DNA of 64,000 nt from the NCBI GenBank assembly GCA_019247845.1, contig JAFBAL010000037.1:1-64000 (forward strand). The letters are read 5' to 3'. The stretch is from Alphaproteobacteria bacterium. Its GTDB lineage: Bacteria > Pseudomonadota > Alphaproteobacteria > Micropepsales > Micropepsaceae. Both the position numbers and the translations under genes were made by a program. Under the pieces are notes generated by a model. It was given only the letters and a program-made list of their open reading frames with translations, did no database searches and had not been told where the DNA came from. This document shows positions 24,610-33,485 of this stretch, one piece after another. Each line of letters opens with the position of its first letter. Within the stretch, counting starts at the first letter, position 1.

Positions 24610-26595
24610 TTACTCCGGCGCATCCTTACGGGATTCCGCCTCGTCCTTGATGCGTTTTACGAAAGTTTCAAGCGGCATGGCGCCGAGATCCTTTCCCGAC
24701 CGCAGCCGGACGGCGACCTTGGCCTCGGCCGCCTCGCGCTCGCCGATCACCAGCATGTAGGGGATCTTCTGAAGCTGGGCGTCGCGGATCTTCTTCTGCA
24801 TGCGCTCCGACGACCAGTCGACATCGACGCGCAGGCCCGCGGTGCCGTTCACGACGGGCGTGTCGAACAGCGTCTGGCGCACCGTCTCGGCATAGTCGTT
24901 GACCTTCTCGCTGATCGGCACGATGCGCGCCTGGATGGGCGCGAGCCACACCGGGAAGGCGCCGGCGAAATGCTCGATCAGGAAGGCGGTGAAGCGCTCA
25001 TGCGTGCCCAAGGGCGCACGGTGGATGACGTAAACCGGATGCTCCGCGCCGTCCTCGCCGATGTATTTGAGGTTGAACGTCTCGGTGGCGAGGAAGTCGA
25101 GCTGGTTGGTCGAGATCGTGTACTCGGTGCCGATGGCCGACCTGATCATGAAATCGATCTTGGGCCCGTAGAACGCCGCTTCGCCCTTGCCCTCGACATA
25201 CGGATAGCCGGACTCCGCCATCGCCTCCTTGATGATGTCGAGCGCCTTGATCCACTTGTCCGGAGCGTCGACGTATTTGTCGAGCTTGTTCATGTCCGGC
25301 AGCGACAGCCGCATGTAATACTCTTTGATGCCCATCAGGTCGTAGTAGCGGGCATGCAGGCGCAGCACGCGGATGAACTCGTCCTTCGCCTGGTCGTAGC
25401 GGCAATAGATGTGCGCGTCGTTCATGCAGAAGCCGCGCACGCGCATCAGCCCCGACAATCCGCCCGAGGCCTCGTAGCGATAGTCCTGGCCGTATTCGGC
25501 GATGCGCACCGGCAGCTCGCGATAGGAATGCCGCGTCGCGCCATAGATCAGGTGATGATGCGGGCAGTTCATCGGGCGCAGATAGTAGTTCTCGCCGTCG
25601 ATATCGAGCGGCGAGTACATGCCCTCGTTGTAATAGGGCAGGTGGCGAGAGCGGTAGTACAGCGCCTCTTTGGCGATGTGCGGCGAGGCCACGCGGCGAT
25701 AGCCTTCCTTGCGCTCCTCCTGCAGCGCGAGGAACTCAAGCTCCTGGCGGATGACCATGCCGTTGGGCATCCACAAGGGCAGACCGGCGCCGACGTCGGG
25801 CGAGAAGGTGAAGAGCTCCATCTCGCGGCCGAGCTTGCGGTGGTCGCGCTTCTCCTGCTCCTCGAGCTTGACGAGATAGGCGTCGAGCTCCTTCTGGTCG
25901 CGCCAGGCGGTGCCGTAGATGCGCTGCAGCTGCGCATTGTTGGAATCGCCGCGCCAATAGGCGCCCGCGATCTTCATCAGCTTGAAGGCGTCGCCGATCT
26001 TGGCGGTCGAGGCGAAATGCGGGCCGCGGCACAGGTCGTGCCAGTCGCCGTGCCAATAGATCGAGACGTCCTCGCCCGGCGGGATCGACTGGATCAGCTC
26101 GGCCTTGTAGGTCTCGCCCATGCCGGTGAAGTGCGCCACGGCCTCGTCGCGCTGCCACACCTCGCGCCGGGTCGGAAGATCGCGCTTGATGATCTCGCGC
26201 ATCTTCGCCTCGATCTTCGGCAGGTCCTCCGGGGTGAAGGGCGTGTCGCGCGCGAAGTCGTAATAGAAGCCGTCCTCGATCGCGGGGCCGATGGTCACCT
26301 GGGTGCCGGGGAAAAGCTCCTGCACCGCCATGGCCAGCACATGCGCCGCATCGTGGCGGATCAACTCGAGCGCCTCGGGGTCCTTCTTGGTGATGATGCG
26401 GATCTTCGCGTCGTGCTCGATGGGCCGGAACAGGTCCCATTGCTTGCCGTCGACCTCCAGGATCAGCGCCGCCTTGGCGAGGCCCGGCCCGATGGCGGAG
26501 GCGATCTGCGCGCCCGTCACGCCGCGCGCGAACGTCAGCGCCTTGCCGTCGGGCAAGGTGATGGTCACGTTGGCGGTCGAGTCGGGGGCGGACAC
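24610..26595 (-). CDS. thrS: Threonyl-tRNA synthetase
   Basis: 661 residues, full length. Domains: TGS (about 1-65), editing domain with HDAAHVLAMA and the DLCRGPH motif, class II catalytic core with zinc-ligand Cys in RPMNCPHH and motif 2 (YRYEASGGLSGLMRVRGF), further zinc-site His in VIHRAPLGTHER, and a C-terminal anticodon-binding domain (ARIVPISEKVNDYA). It charges tRNA-Thr and edits Ser-tRNA. infC is downstream on the same strand with a 194-bp gap that contains infC's ribosome-binding site. Confidence 0.98.
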   Translation of the reverse strand: MSAPDSTANVTITLPDGKALTFARGVTGAQIASAIGPGLAKAALILEVDGKQWDLFRPIEHDAKIRIITKKDPEALELIRHDAAHVLAMAVQELFPGTQVTIGPAIEDGFYYDFARDTPFTPEDLPKIEAKMREIIKRDLPTRREVWQRDEAVAHFTGMGETYKAELIQSIPPGEDVSIYWHGDWHDLCRGPHFASTAKIGDAFKLMKIAGAYWRGDSNNAQLQRIYGTAWRDQKELDAYLVKLEEQEKRDHRKLGREMELFTFSPDVGAGLPLWMPNGMVIRQELEFLALQEERKEGYRRVASPHIAKEALYYRSRHLPYYNEGMYSPLDIDGENYYLRPMNCPHHHLIYGATRHSYRELPVRIAEYGQDYRYEASGGLSGLMRVRGFCMNDAHIYCRYDQAKDEFIRVLRLHARYYDLMGIKEYYMRLSLPDMNKLDKYVDAPDKWIKALDIIKEAMAESGYPYVEGKGEAAFYGPKIDFMIRSAIGTEYTISTNQLDFLATETFNLKYIGEDGAEHPVYVIHRAPLGTHERFTAFLIEHFAGAFPVWLAPIQARIVPISEKVNDYAETVRQTLFDTPVVNGTAGLRVDVDWSSERMQKKIRDAQLQKIPYMLVIGEREAAEAKVAVRLRSGKDLGAMPLETFVKRIKDEAESRKDAPE

Positions 26596-26750
26596 GGTGG
26601 TTCTCCTTTAGCTCGTAAATGGGAGCGGACCATCCCCGTGGGCCTCTCCCAAGTCAAGGACAGCCTCACTTTTCCGTTGCGCCGTTGAACTCCGCGGGGC
26701 CTAGGATCATTATCTTAGCCGCGAGGGGTCGCGACGTTTCGGAGACGACA

Positions 26751-27092
26751 ATGAAAGCTCTTTTGACAGCGCTTGCGGCGGCGGCGGTCGTCGCGGGCAC
26801 GCCCGCGATGGCGAGGCCGGTCTGCCTGCAATCCATCCTGATCGATCATACCAGCGTAAAGGACGCGCAGACGCTCCTCTTCCATATGAAGAACGGCGAC
26901 ATCTTCCAGAACACGCTGAAGACGCGGTGTCCCGGCCTCAAGTTCCACGGTTTCGTGATGAACTTCCGGGGCGGGAACAACGAGGTGTGCTCCAACCAGG
27001 AGAACATCTCGGTGCTCGTCACCCACGAGGTCTGCCCGCTGGGCGAGTTCGTGCCCTATGCGCCCGAAAAGCCGCCGCCTGCGAAGAGTTGA
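26751..27092 (+). CDS. DUF6491-like small secreted protein
   Basis: 113 residues with a signal peptide (AAAAVVAGTPAMA). The mature protein has Cys in VCLQSILIDHTSV, TRCPGLKF, NEVCSNQ and HEVCPLGEF, the pattern of the DUF6491 family (CLQ...C.GL...C...D). Probably periplasmic, with disulfides. ATG 26751 is preceded by GGAG. Divergent from thrS. Function unknown. Confidence 0.78.
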   Translation: MKALLTALAAAAVVAGTPAMARPVCLQSILIDHTSVKDAQTLLFHMKNGDIFQNTLKTRCPGLKFHGFVMNFRGGNNEVCSNQENISVLVTHEVCPLGEFVPYAPEKPPPAKS

Positions 27093-27119
27093 GCTGGCGC
27101 GCGGCCGCGGCCGGAAATG

Positions 27120-27155
27120 AGAAGGGCCGGAACGCGCGTTCCGGCCCTTCTGTTT
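27120..27155. terminator. Bidirectional intrinsic terminator
   Basis: Perfect 15-bp stem AGAAGGGCCGGAACG / CGTTCCGGCCCTTCT with a two-base centre, followed by GTTT. It lies between the convergent genes ending at 27092 and 27169 and can serve both. Confidence 0.82.
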
Positions 27156-27168
27156 AGGTCTGATCAGC

Positions 27169-27963
27169 TTACTTGCGCGCCAGGATCTCGATCGTCACCG
27201 AGTTCTTGTTCGCGGCGCTGCAGACCATCTTCAGACTGCGGACGTTGCGATTGCCGCCCGGCAGGTCGATGTTCTTGACGCGGCCCTGGTCCAGACGCCC
27301 GACGTCGAGATCGCGCGTCATGCCGTTGCCGAACGTGACGCTCACCCGCGAGCAGCGCGCGTCGTCGTTGATGGCGCGGAAGCCGATGCGCTCGACGCTG
27401 CGGCCGCCCCAGCCCGCGAAGGTCTCGGCGCGGTCGCCGCGGCCCTGGAAGTTCTCACGGCCCAGCGTGACCCAGTAGTTGGCGTCGTTGCCGTTCTGAT
27501 TGCCGCCCATGGGCGTCGTCCAGTGGAACAGGCGCGACCAGAACAGCGCCCAGTCGGGGCTCTTCATCCAGTCGTTCTTGTAGCGGCCGATCTCGGCGGA
27601 AAGGTAGATCTTCGCGCCGCCGCGCTCGTCGGAGCGGCAGGTGAACGACACGTCGCGCACCTTGCGCGTGCCGCCGGCCAGGTCGACGTTGACCGGACGG
27701 TCCTCGCGCAGCTTGCCCGAGAACACGTTCTGCTGCGAGCCGTCGCCGAAATGGGCCACGATCTTGGCGCAGGTCACGTCGTTCCCGTCGGCCTCGAGCC
27801 GAAGCCCTTCCATGCCGCCGCCGAAGCGGGTCCACTGGGTGTCCTTGTCCATGTGAAAGCCGACATCCACGCTGCCAAGCCGCTGATAGTCGGCCAGGGC
27901 GGGGGCGGAAAAGCCCGCCGTCATCAGGGCGGTCGCCGCCAGGAACATCGTTCGCATCTTCAT
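27169..27963 (-). CDS. Secreted protein with two DUF2541-like repeats
   Basis: 264 residues with a signal peptide (ALMTAGFSAPALA). Two homologous halves: VTCAKIVAHFGDGSQQNV ... NVDLAGGTRKVRDVSFTC and ARCSRVSVTFGNGMTRDL ... NIDLPGGNRNVRSLKMVC. This Cys-x-(V)-F-G-[DN]-G ... DLPGG-R-[VI]-R ... C pattern is that of DUF2541/YaaI-type domains. The halves are joined by a Trp/Asn-rich stretch (WALFWSRLFHWTTPMGGNQNG). Predicted periplasmic; function unknown. Monocistronic with a terminator 3'. Confidence 0.82.
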   Translation of the reverse strand: MKMRTMFLAATALMTAGFSAPALADYQRLGSVDVGFHMDKDTQWTRFGGGMEGLRLEADGNDVTCAKIVAHFGDGSQQNVFSGKLREDRPVNVDLAGGTRKVRDVSFTCRSDERGGAKIYLSAEIGRYKNDWMKSPDWALFWSRLFHWTTPMGGNQNGNDANYWVTLGRENFQGRGDRAETFAGWGGRSVERIGFRAINDDARCSRVSVTFGNGMTRDLDVGRLDQGRVKNIDLPGGNRNVRSLKMVCSAANKNSVTIEILARK

Positions 27964-28098
27964 AGCCTTCTCCTGTCAATCGTTACTTCGCGGTCGCGCG
28001 CATGCGCGTCCTCGTGCCCGCATATTTGGGGAGCCAACCTGTACGTAACCTGAAACGCGCCTGTTGGTTCCGTTCATCTTCGGCGAACAAAACGCGAA

Positions 28099-28123
28099 AG
28101 GGCGCGGAAGACCCGCGCCCTCT
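28099..28123 (-). terminator. Hairpin after the 28144-28662 gene
   Basis: AGGGCGCGG / CCGCGCCCT stem with a five-base loop, followed on the minus strand by TTCGCGTTTT. It would terminate the three-gene minus-strand operon upstream. Confidence 0.6.
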
Positions 28124-28143
28124 CGTCACGCCAGGAGGAAGTC

Positions 28144-28662
28144 CTAATTGCGCCGGCTGGCCGCCAGACGGGTCGAGCCGCCGGTCACCATCTCGCCGCC
28201 CGCGGCCGTCGTCGTGTCGCAGGACGGATAGGCTTCGGTGCCGCGCACGTCCTGGGTCGAGATGAACGAGGCGAGCGAGCCGGGGCCCGAGCGCTCCGCG
28301 TCGAACGAGGCGTTCGCCGCGGCACAGAAGCGCTGCATGCCGTGCAGGCCGGTCAGCGAGAAGTCGTTGGCCAGCCCCGTCTTGTAGGCGTGATAGGCCG
28401 GGGAGCCGCCATGGCCGCGCTGGAAATAGCTGAGCAGCATCGCATCGGAGGCCTGCAGCTCGTGCTGGTGCGAGGTCACGAAGTGGTTGTACGGCGCCAC
28501 GTCGTTGCAATAGAGCGCCGCCACCATCAGCTCCTGCTGCATCGCGGCGGTCTTCAGCGCCATCGCCTCGTCGGGCTTCGCGCACATGGCGCCCGCCCAG
28601 CTCTGCCCCATCATGGCGAACAGCGCCAGCACGCTGCCCGCCCCCTTCGACATCTTCATCAT
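28144..28662 (-). CDS. Hypothetical secreted protein
   Basis: 172 residues, signal peptide (SVLALFAMMGQSWAGA). Helical mature protein with paired cysteines (AMCAKPDEA, ALYCNDVAPYN, MQRFCAAANA, YPSCDTT) suggesting two disulfides. The EAMALKTAAMQQELMVAALYCNDVAPYN start resembles several small alphaproteobacterial secreted proteins without known function. ATG 28662 has GGGAG upstream, better than the distant in-frame starts that overlap the next gene. Last gene of the operon 30213 to 28144. Confidence 0.8.
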   Translation of the reverse strand: MMKMSKGAGSVLALFAMMGQSWAGAMCAKPDEAMALKTAAMQQELMVAALYCNDVAPYNHFVTSHQHELQASDAMLLSYFQRGHGGSPAYHAYKTGLANDFSLTGLHGMQRFCAAANASFDAERSGPGSLASFISTQDVRGTEAYPSCDTTTAAGGEMVTGGSTRLAASRRN

Positions 28663-28693
28663 CGTCCCACTCCCTTCTTGTTGCTTGTCCCGG

Positions 28694-29956
28694 TTACGAT
28701 TGCTGACTGGCACGCACACAGCGGCCCGCGGGCGGATCGGCCCGGTCGAGGCGCGCCACGACGCTTGCGTTGCTGCCGCTGCAAGCCACCCAGCGGAAGT
28801 CGCGCTCGGCATCGGCAGACTTGATGTTGGTGTCGCTCAGGAGGAGCGCGAACCCGTTCGCGCCCACCGCTCCTGCTTTGGCGCCGGCGCCGCAATCGGC
28901 CGCCGGGTCGGTCGCCTTCTGTAGGCAATAGGCGAACTGCACGCCATAGCCGCAGTGATTGCGGAAACCCACATTTGCGCCGTCGCTTTCGATGCTGAGG
29001 CAGTCTGACGCACCGTGTCCGTCGGGCATCGCGGCGGCGAGCGTCAGCTGCGTGGACGCCGTGCCCGACGCAGCCTGCATGGATGCGGTGCTCAGCACCG
29101 CAGGTTGGACCACGGGCGCGGCCGGCTGCGTCGCTGCGGCAGGGGGGGAGATAGCCGCATGCGGCGGCGTGACGGCTTTGTCGATCGTGTGCACGTCCGA
29201 GGTGCGCACTGCGACTTGCGTCATGCCGGCCGCGCCCGAGTTGGTGACCTCCGCGCCCTTGTACATGCCGATCTTGTAGGGACCGGTCGCTGCCGGAAGG
29301 GCCGGCGGCGCAGGGGCTGGGGTCGGAACGGATTGTGCGATCTGCTTCTTGGCAGCGGCGGCGCGCATCGGCGGCGCGCAGACCGGCGCCGCGACGCGGG
29401 TCGCCACAGCGCGGGTCGCCTTCTTCGCGGGACGATCGCCGAGGCCCAGCCGGTCGGCATAGGCCGCGAGCGCCGCCTGCTTCTCGGCGGCGCCGAAGAC
29501 GTGGCCGGCCGGATACCAGGACGAGCAGTTCGCTTCGCCGGTGGCGGCGCGATTGGTCAGCGACACCCCGCCGGCCGTGTTGGCGACGAGCGACTGGCTG
29601 TGGCCGTCCGAGAACTGGGCCTCGAGGCCGGTGCCGGTTTCGCGGAAGAAGCCGACCACGTGGCCCGCATCGGCGTCGTCGGCGATCGTGCCCATCCGGT
29701 CGCTCAGGAAGGACCAGGACGAGCGCTGCGTGGCGCCGTTGGGCGCCATCATGATCAGCGCGAAGCCGCCTTCCGACGGCGACAGGGTCAGCGTCGAGCC
29801 GTCGACGGCCGAGAGCTTCGCGCCCGCGATCGGCGCCAGCCAGGCCGGGCTTTCCGGCGCAGCCGCGCCCGGTGCATCGCCCGCCTCCGCAGCCTGCGCA
29901 AGCGCGCAGACCAGGGCGAATGCGCCGAACGCGCGCTGTGCCGAAAGCGTCTTCAC
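28694..29956 (-). CDS. Hypothetical secreted protein, Pro/Ala-rich
   Basis: 420 residues, starting with GTG 29956, which overlaps the stop of the upstream gene (GTGA). Signal peptide (AFALVCALAQAAEAG). An N-terminal domain (~30-150; KLSAVDGSTLTLSPSEGGFALIMM, CSSWYPAGHVFGAAEKQAALAAYA) is followed by a long Pro/Ala-rich linker (~165-300) and a C-terminal domain with four cysteines (DCLSIES, HCGYGVQFAYC, DPAADCGAGA, VACSGSNA) and RCVRASQQS. No family recognised; a surface or periplasmic role is inferred. Confidence 0.75.
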   Translation of the reverse strand: MKTLSAQRAFGAFALVCALAQAAEAGDAPGAAAPESPAWLAPIAGAKLSAVDGSTLTLSPSEGGFALIMMAPNGATQRSSWSFLSDRMGTIADDADAGHVVGFFRETGTGLEAQFSDGHSQSLVANTAGGVSLTNRAATGEANCSSWYPAGHVFGAAEKQAALAAYADRLGLGDRPAKKATRAVATRVAAPVCAPPMRAAAAKKQIAQSVPTPAPAPPALPAATGPYKIGMYKGAEVTNSGAAGMTQVAVRTSDVHTIDKAVTPPHAAISPPAAATQPAAPVVQPAVLSTASMQAASGTASTQLTLAAAMPDGHGASDCLSIESDGANVGFRNHCGYGVQFAYCLQKATDPAADCGAGAKAGAVGANGFALLLSDTNIKSADAERDFRWVACSGSNASVVARLDRADPPAGRCVRASQQS

Positions 29957-30213
29957 GTGTGGCTGCCCCTCTGTTCGCGCAGCGACATGAGAAGGATCAC
30001 GCCGAGCAGCTCCTGGCGCGTCGGCTGCGCCGAAGGCTGGAACGCCGCCTTCACCGCGAGCCGCGCCATGCTGGCGTCGAGCGTCTCGCGGGCCGCGACG
30101 CTGCCGGCATGGACATGGTTGGCCTTGAGCTCTTGTGCGAATGCCGGCGGGCTCAGCGCCGCGAGCGCGAGACACGCCCCGATTAGCATCTTCGACAGCA
30201 TCGTATTCCCCAC
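29953..30213 (-). CDS. Small secreted hypothetical protein
   Basis: 86 residues, signal peptide (LIGACLALAALSPPAFA) then a short helical mature part ending MSLREQRGSHT, with LTRQELLGVILLMSLRE-like amphipathic character. First gene of a three-gene operon; its stop overlaps the next start. ATG 30213 or 30201 could be used. Function unknown. Confidence 0.68.
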   Translation of the reverse strand: MGNTMLSKMLIGACLALAALSPPAFAQELKANHVHAGSVAARETLDASMARLAVKAAFQPSAQPTRQELLGVILLMSLREQRGSHT

Positions 30214-30466
30214 TCGCCTTCAACCGTGAGCGATGATGGGCGCATGGTGCGCAAAGTCGACTTAATCCAAATGCGAGCCTGAAGCGGTGCTGAAGCGTGT
30301 CCCCAACTCTTTCGTAAAAGTCGAAATGAAAGGGAGATGGACGGATTGGAAGTGCCGCTCCGCCTGCGAATTTACGCTGGAAGCCCAAGCTTTCGGCCGT
30401 TCGATTCAAATTGCTTGCATTATCCGGTAACACACGAATAGCGTGCTTTTCGACCGGGAGGAACCC

Positions 30467-31660
30467 ATGCGTTCATTCTGCCTGGCTCTCGCGGCGGCGG
30501 TTCTCGCGGCAGCGCCGCCCAGCGCGCAAGCGGCGCGGCCGGGACCGTTCCCCAGGACCTCGAGCGGCGTCCATATCGAGATCCCGTTCAACACCTACAT
30601 CGACGACCTGGACGACGAGAAAGGCGCGGTCGACGTCGTCTGGGGATCGCGGGTCGCGAATCTGCCGCCGGGCGTCTACAATTCGTCCTACATGCCGTTC
30701 TTCGTCGACAACCGCTCGGGCTTCGACGAGCAGTGGTACCGCGACCACCATCCCGACTGGCTCGCCTATGCTTGCGACAAGAAAACCCTCGCCTACCTGG
30801 ACGACAAGCATCAGCCGCCGCTCGATTTCGCCAATCCGGCGGTCAGGCGGTTCCAGTGGCAGACCTGGATCGATGCGCAGTTCGAAGCCGGCTATCCGAG
30901 CATCGCGGTCGATCTTCTGCATCTGGGCAACTACAACGGCCGCTGCGGCCATTTCGATGCGCGCGGCAAATGGGTCGCGCAGTACGACGGCTCGGTGCAT
31001 CAGCCGGAATACCGCCGGGACGTGCTCGCCTGGGTCGGCGCCACCTACAAGCACGTGCACAACTACACCTCGGCCTCGATGCCCACGCCGGTCGCGACGA
31101 TGCAGATCAACGTGAGCTGGGACGGGACCGAGGCCGACGACGACAACAAGGCGCTGATGTCGTCCGCCGATCTGGCGTTCGACGAGCGCGGCGTCACCGA
31201 CTACGGCAACGATCCGCCGCACCCCACCGCCGAGCTGTGGCAGAGGATCGTGGACGAGATCGTCGATCTTCAGGCCAAGCACGTCTGCTACATGCTCATG
31301 GGCGAGGAGCCGCAGAGCCACGACGCGATTACGCCCGCCGAGCGCCAATGGGCGATCGCCAACTATCTGCTAGTCAGGAACAACTGCACCTACATGTATA
31401 TGAGCGGGCAGCAGGAATACGGCTACTTTTTTCCCATGCCGGAATACGGCGTGGCCATCGGCCGTCCCGCCGGCGACAGGGAGATCGTCCAAGGCGTCTA
31501 CGAGCGCGGCTATTCGAACGGCCTTGTCCTGGTCAATCCGTCCGACACGCAGTTCAGGGTCAGGCTCCCGAGCGGGCAATGGAAGGACGTGAACGGCAAT
31601 GCCTTGGGGCCGAGGGTCGCGATGAAGCCGTGGACCGGTCTGATCCTGCTCAAGCGCTAG
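30467..31660 (+). CDS. Putative glycoside hydrolase (GHL15-like, secreted)
   Basis: 397 residues with a signal peptide (ALAAAVLAAAPPSAQA). TIM-barrel-like features: DHHPDWLAYACDKKTLAY, FANPAVRRFQWQTWIDAQFE, AVDLLHLGNYNGRCG, MQINVSWDG, and the C-terminal GYSNGLVLVNPSD with PWTGLILLKR, which resembles the closing beta-domain of hypothetical glycosyl hydrolase family 15. The acidic catalytic residues cannot be fixed by eye. ATG 30467 follows GGGAGGAA. Substrate unknown, likely an extracellular glycan. Confidence 0.7.
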   Translation: MRSFCLALAAAVLAAAPPSAQAARPGPFPRTSSGVHIEIPFNTYIDDLDDEKGAVDVVWGSRVANLPPGVYNSSYMPFFVDNRSGFDEQWYRDHHPDWLAYACDKKTLAYLDDKHQPPLDFANPAVRRFQWQTWIDAQFEAGYPSIAVDLLHLGNYNGRCGHFDARGKWVAQYDGSVHQPEYRRDVLAWVGATYKHVHNYTSASMPTPVATMQINVSWDGTEADDDNKALMSSADLAFDERGVTDYGNDPPHPTAELWQRIVDEIVDLQAKHVCYMLMGEEPQSHDAITPAERQWAIANYLLVRNNCTYMYMSGQQEYGYFFPMPEYGVAIGRPAGDREIVQGVYERGYSNGLVLVNPSDTQFRVRLPSGQWKDVNGNALGPRVAMKPWTGLILLKR

Positions 31661-31721
31661 AGCCGCTTGCCGCTCGGACGGGTTTCATGGTCTAGATCGG
31701 CGTCACCCGCCGGGACCGTTC

Positions 31722-31976
31722 ATGACCGATACCTTGCCCGACCGACTCAGCGTCAACCCCAAAAGCCCGCATTACGACGAGGCGCTGCTCACGCAGGGCG
31801 TCGGCATCCGCTTCAACGGCCAGGAGAAGACCAACGTCGAGGAGTACTGCGTGAGCGAGGGCTGGATTCGCGTCGCCGCCGGCAAGAGCCTCGATCGCCA
31901 CGGCAACCCGATGACGATCAAGCTCAAAGGGACGGTCGAGCCCTATTTCCGGCACGACGTGCCGGAGGCCCAATAG
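31722..31976 (+). CDS. DUF3297 family protein
   Basis: 84 residues, acidic, soluble. LPDRLSVNPKSPHYDEALL, GIRFNGQEKTNVEEYCVSEG and KLKGTVEPYF match the DUF3297 family throughout, widely conserved and of unknown function. ATG 31722; short intergenic gap after the hydrolase. Not coupled to its neighbours. Confidence 0.9.
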   Translation: MTDTLPDRLSVNPKSPHYDEALLTQGVGIRFNGQEKTNVEEYCVSEGWIRVAAGKSLDRHGNPMTIKLKGTVEPYFRHDVPEAQ

Positions 31977-31999
31977 CCTTCAAAACCGCATAAGGGCGG

Positions 32000-32290
32000 T
32001 CAGCGCGCCTTCGCGGTACGCCGGCCCTTGGGATTGGCGTTGCGGCCCCGCGGCAGGTTCTTGGGTGCCGGTTCCTTGTCCGAGGTCGCCGCGACCAGGT
32101 CGGAAACCGTTACTTTCAAGACCTTAGCCATGCGCGAGAGCAGCACGGCGCTGGGATTGGCGATGCCCCTTTCGATCCCGCTCATATAGGTACGGTCGAT
32201 ATCGGCTTCGAGCGCCAGGCTCTCCTGCGATAGGCGGCGGGCCAGGCGAAGGCGGCGCACGTTGCGCCCGATCTGTTTGCGAATGTCCAT
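32000..32290 (-). CDS. XRE-family transcriptional regulator
   Basis: 96 residues. N-terminal Cro/CI-type helix-turn-helix (GRNVRRLRLARRLSQESLA with LEADIDRTYMSGIERG as the recognition part; about 6-62), then a short basic tail (PRGRNANPKGRRTAKAR). Cytoplasmic DNA-binding protein. It is divergent from the PAS-domain gene across an AT-rich stretch holding TTATAAAC direct repeats, a likely operator. Confidence 0.9.
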   Translation of the reverse strand: MDIRKQIGRNVRRLRLARRLSQESLALEADIDRTYMSGIERGIANPSAVLLSRMAKVLKVTVSDLVAATSDKEPAPKNLPRGRNANPKGRRTAKAR

Positions 32291-32330
32291 GCCCGTATCC
32301 TAAAAGATTTGTCGCTTATCGAACGACGGC

Positions 32331-32350
32331 TTATAAACAATATTATAAAC
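32331..32350. promoter_or_regulatory. Direct repeats TTATAAAC, candidate XRE operator
   Basis: TTATAAAC at 32331-32338 and 32343-32350, 12 bp start to start, in the only AT-rich part between the divergent XRE and PAS genes. Spacing near one helical turn suits a regulator dimer. Confidence 0.4.
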
Positions 32351-32377
32351 CATTCGCTACAAGCCGGGGACTGGCCT

Positions 32378-32851
32378 ATGGTTGTAGAGGGTGACGGCCT
32401 GCAAGGAAAGCTTGTCCCGGCGCTGGAACGGCTGCTGGCGCACTGGCGGAAAAGCTACGGCATCCGGCCCATTCCCGAGCGTTCGCGCCTGAATATCCGC
32501 GATTTGGGGCCGTGGCTGCCCCATGCGGCCTGGATCGAGGTCGGCGGCGACGGGGGCCCGATCGTGCGCCGGTTCGGCATCGAGCTGATCCGCCGATTCG
32601 GCCGCGAGGCCACCAACGACCGCATCGGCGACCTCGCGCCCGACGTCGCCGCGGGTCTGCGCGCGCTCATCGGGCAGGCGACGGCGACGTCGGCACCGGC
32701 GATCGGGACGGCCTCGGTCCAGCTCGGCCGCCATCCGGCAAGCTTCTCGGAGCTTGCGCTGCCGCTCGCCGCCGATGGAGCGAGAATCGGGCTGGTGCTG
32801 CTCGCGAGCTATGAGGTCATCGGCCCTCGACCGAGAGGAGCTTTCCGGTGA
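32378..32851 (+). CDS. PAS-domain protein (PAS_5 family)
   Basis: 157 residues from ATG 32378 (GGGGA 7-11 bp upstream); a longer TTG start at 32309 would run through the presumed operator. The sequence RLNIRDLGPWLPHAAWIEV ... IVRRFGIELIRRFGREATNDRIGDL fits PAS_5 (PF07310), single-domain PAS proteins of alphaproteobacteria with no output domain. The end overlaps the convergent anti-sigma gene by 35 bp. Ligand unknown. Confidence 0.82.
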   Translation: MVVEGDGLQGKLVPALERLLAHWRKSYGIRPIPERSRLNIRDLGPWLPHAAWIEVGGDGGPIVRRFGIELIRRFGREATNDRIGDLAPDVAAGLRALIGQATATSAPAIGTASVQLGRHPASFSELALPLAADGARIGLVLLASYEVIGPRPRGAFR

Positions 32852-33485
32852 ACATGACCGGGCCGGTCGGCTGTCCGGTCGGCGACCCGCCTTCGGGCTC
32901 GACGCTCACGGCCAGCATGGTGCCGTCCATCGGACCCATGTCCTGCATCGGCATGCGCATCGCCGCATCGACGACGCCGAGCGGCTGCGGCTTGTCGCGG
33001 CCGCCGCCCAAGGCCCAGAGCTCATAGCTCTTGTCGGTCGGCGCCGCATCGCCGAGGCGCCGGACCACCACCATCTTCCTGCCGACGTCCACCGCGGCGA
33101 CGAAGGCGGGCGCATTGGCGTTCTCGCCTTGCAGCACCGCGAGGTACATCCCCTTTTCCGGCGACGGCGTGCGCACGACGAGGAACAGGATCAGCGCCGC
33201 GGCGATCGCCGAAACGGCGGCTGTGGCGCCGCGCCAGATCGAGACGGCGCGCTTCAGCTGCACCACGTTGTCGGACGGGCCGATGCGCTCGAGAATTCGT
33301 CCGTATACGCCAGCCGGCGGCTCGACGGGCGCGGTCTCGTCGTCGAGCGGGGACAGCCGTCGCTGCCATTGCGCGACCTCCGCCGCCAGCGCGGGGTCTG
33401 AGGCGAGCCGCGCCTCGAACGCGGCGCGCTCGCTCGCGTCCAGGGTGCCTAGCACGTATTCGGCGGCTTCTTCAGGCTCTGCCAT
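32817..33485 (-). CDS. Anti-sigma factor (RskA-like)
   Basis: 222 residues. Cytoplasmic N-terminus with an anti-sigma zinc-less helical domain (EEAAEYVLGTLDASERAAFEARL), one membrane helix (~92-108, ATAAVSAIAAALILFLV), and an extracytoplasmic RskA domain (GMYLAVLQGENANAPAFVAAV; SYELWALGGGRDKPQPLGVV). Overlaps the sigma gene by 14 bp, so it is made with it. It holds the ECF sigma factor inactive at the membrane until proteolysis. Confidence 0.93.
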   Translation of the reverse strand: MAEPEEAAEYVLGTLDASERAAFEARLASDPALAAEVAQWQRRLSPLDDETAPVEPPAGVYGRILERIGPSDNVVQLKRAVSIWRGATAAVSAIAAALILFLVVRTPSPEKGMYLAVLQGENANAPAFVAAVDVGRKMVVVRRLGDAAPTDKSYELWALGGGRDKPQPLGVVDAAMRMPMQDMGPMDGTMLAVSVEPEGGSPTGQPTGPVMFTGKLLSVEGR

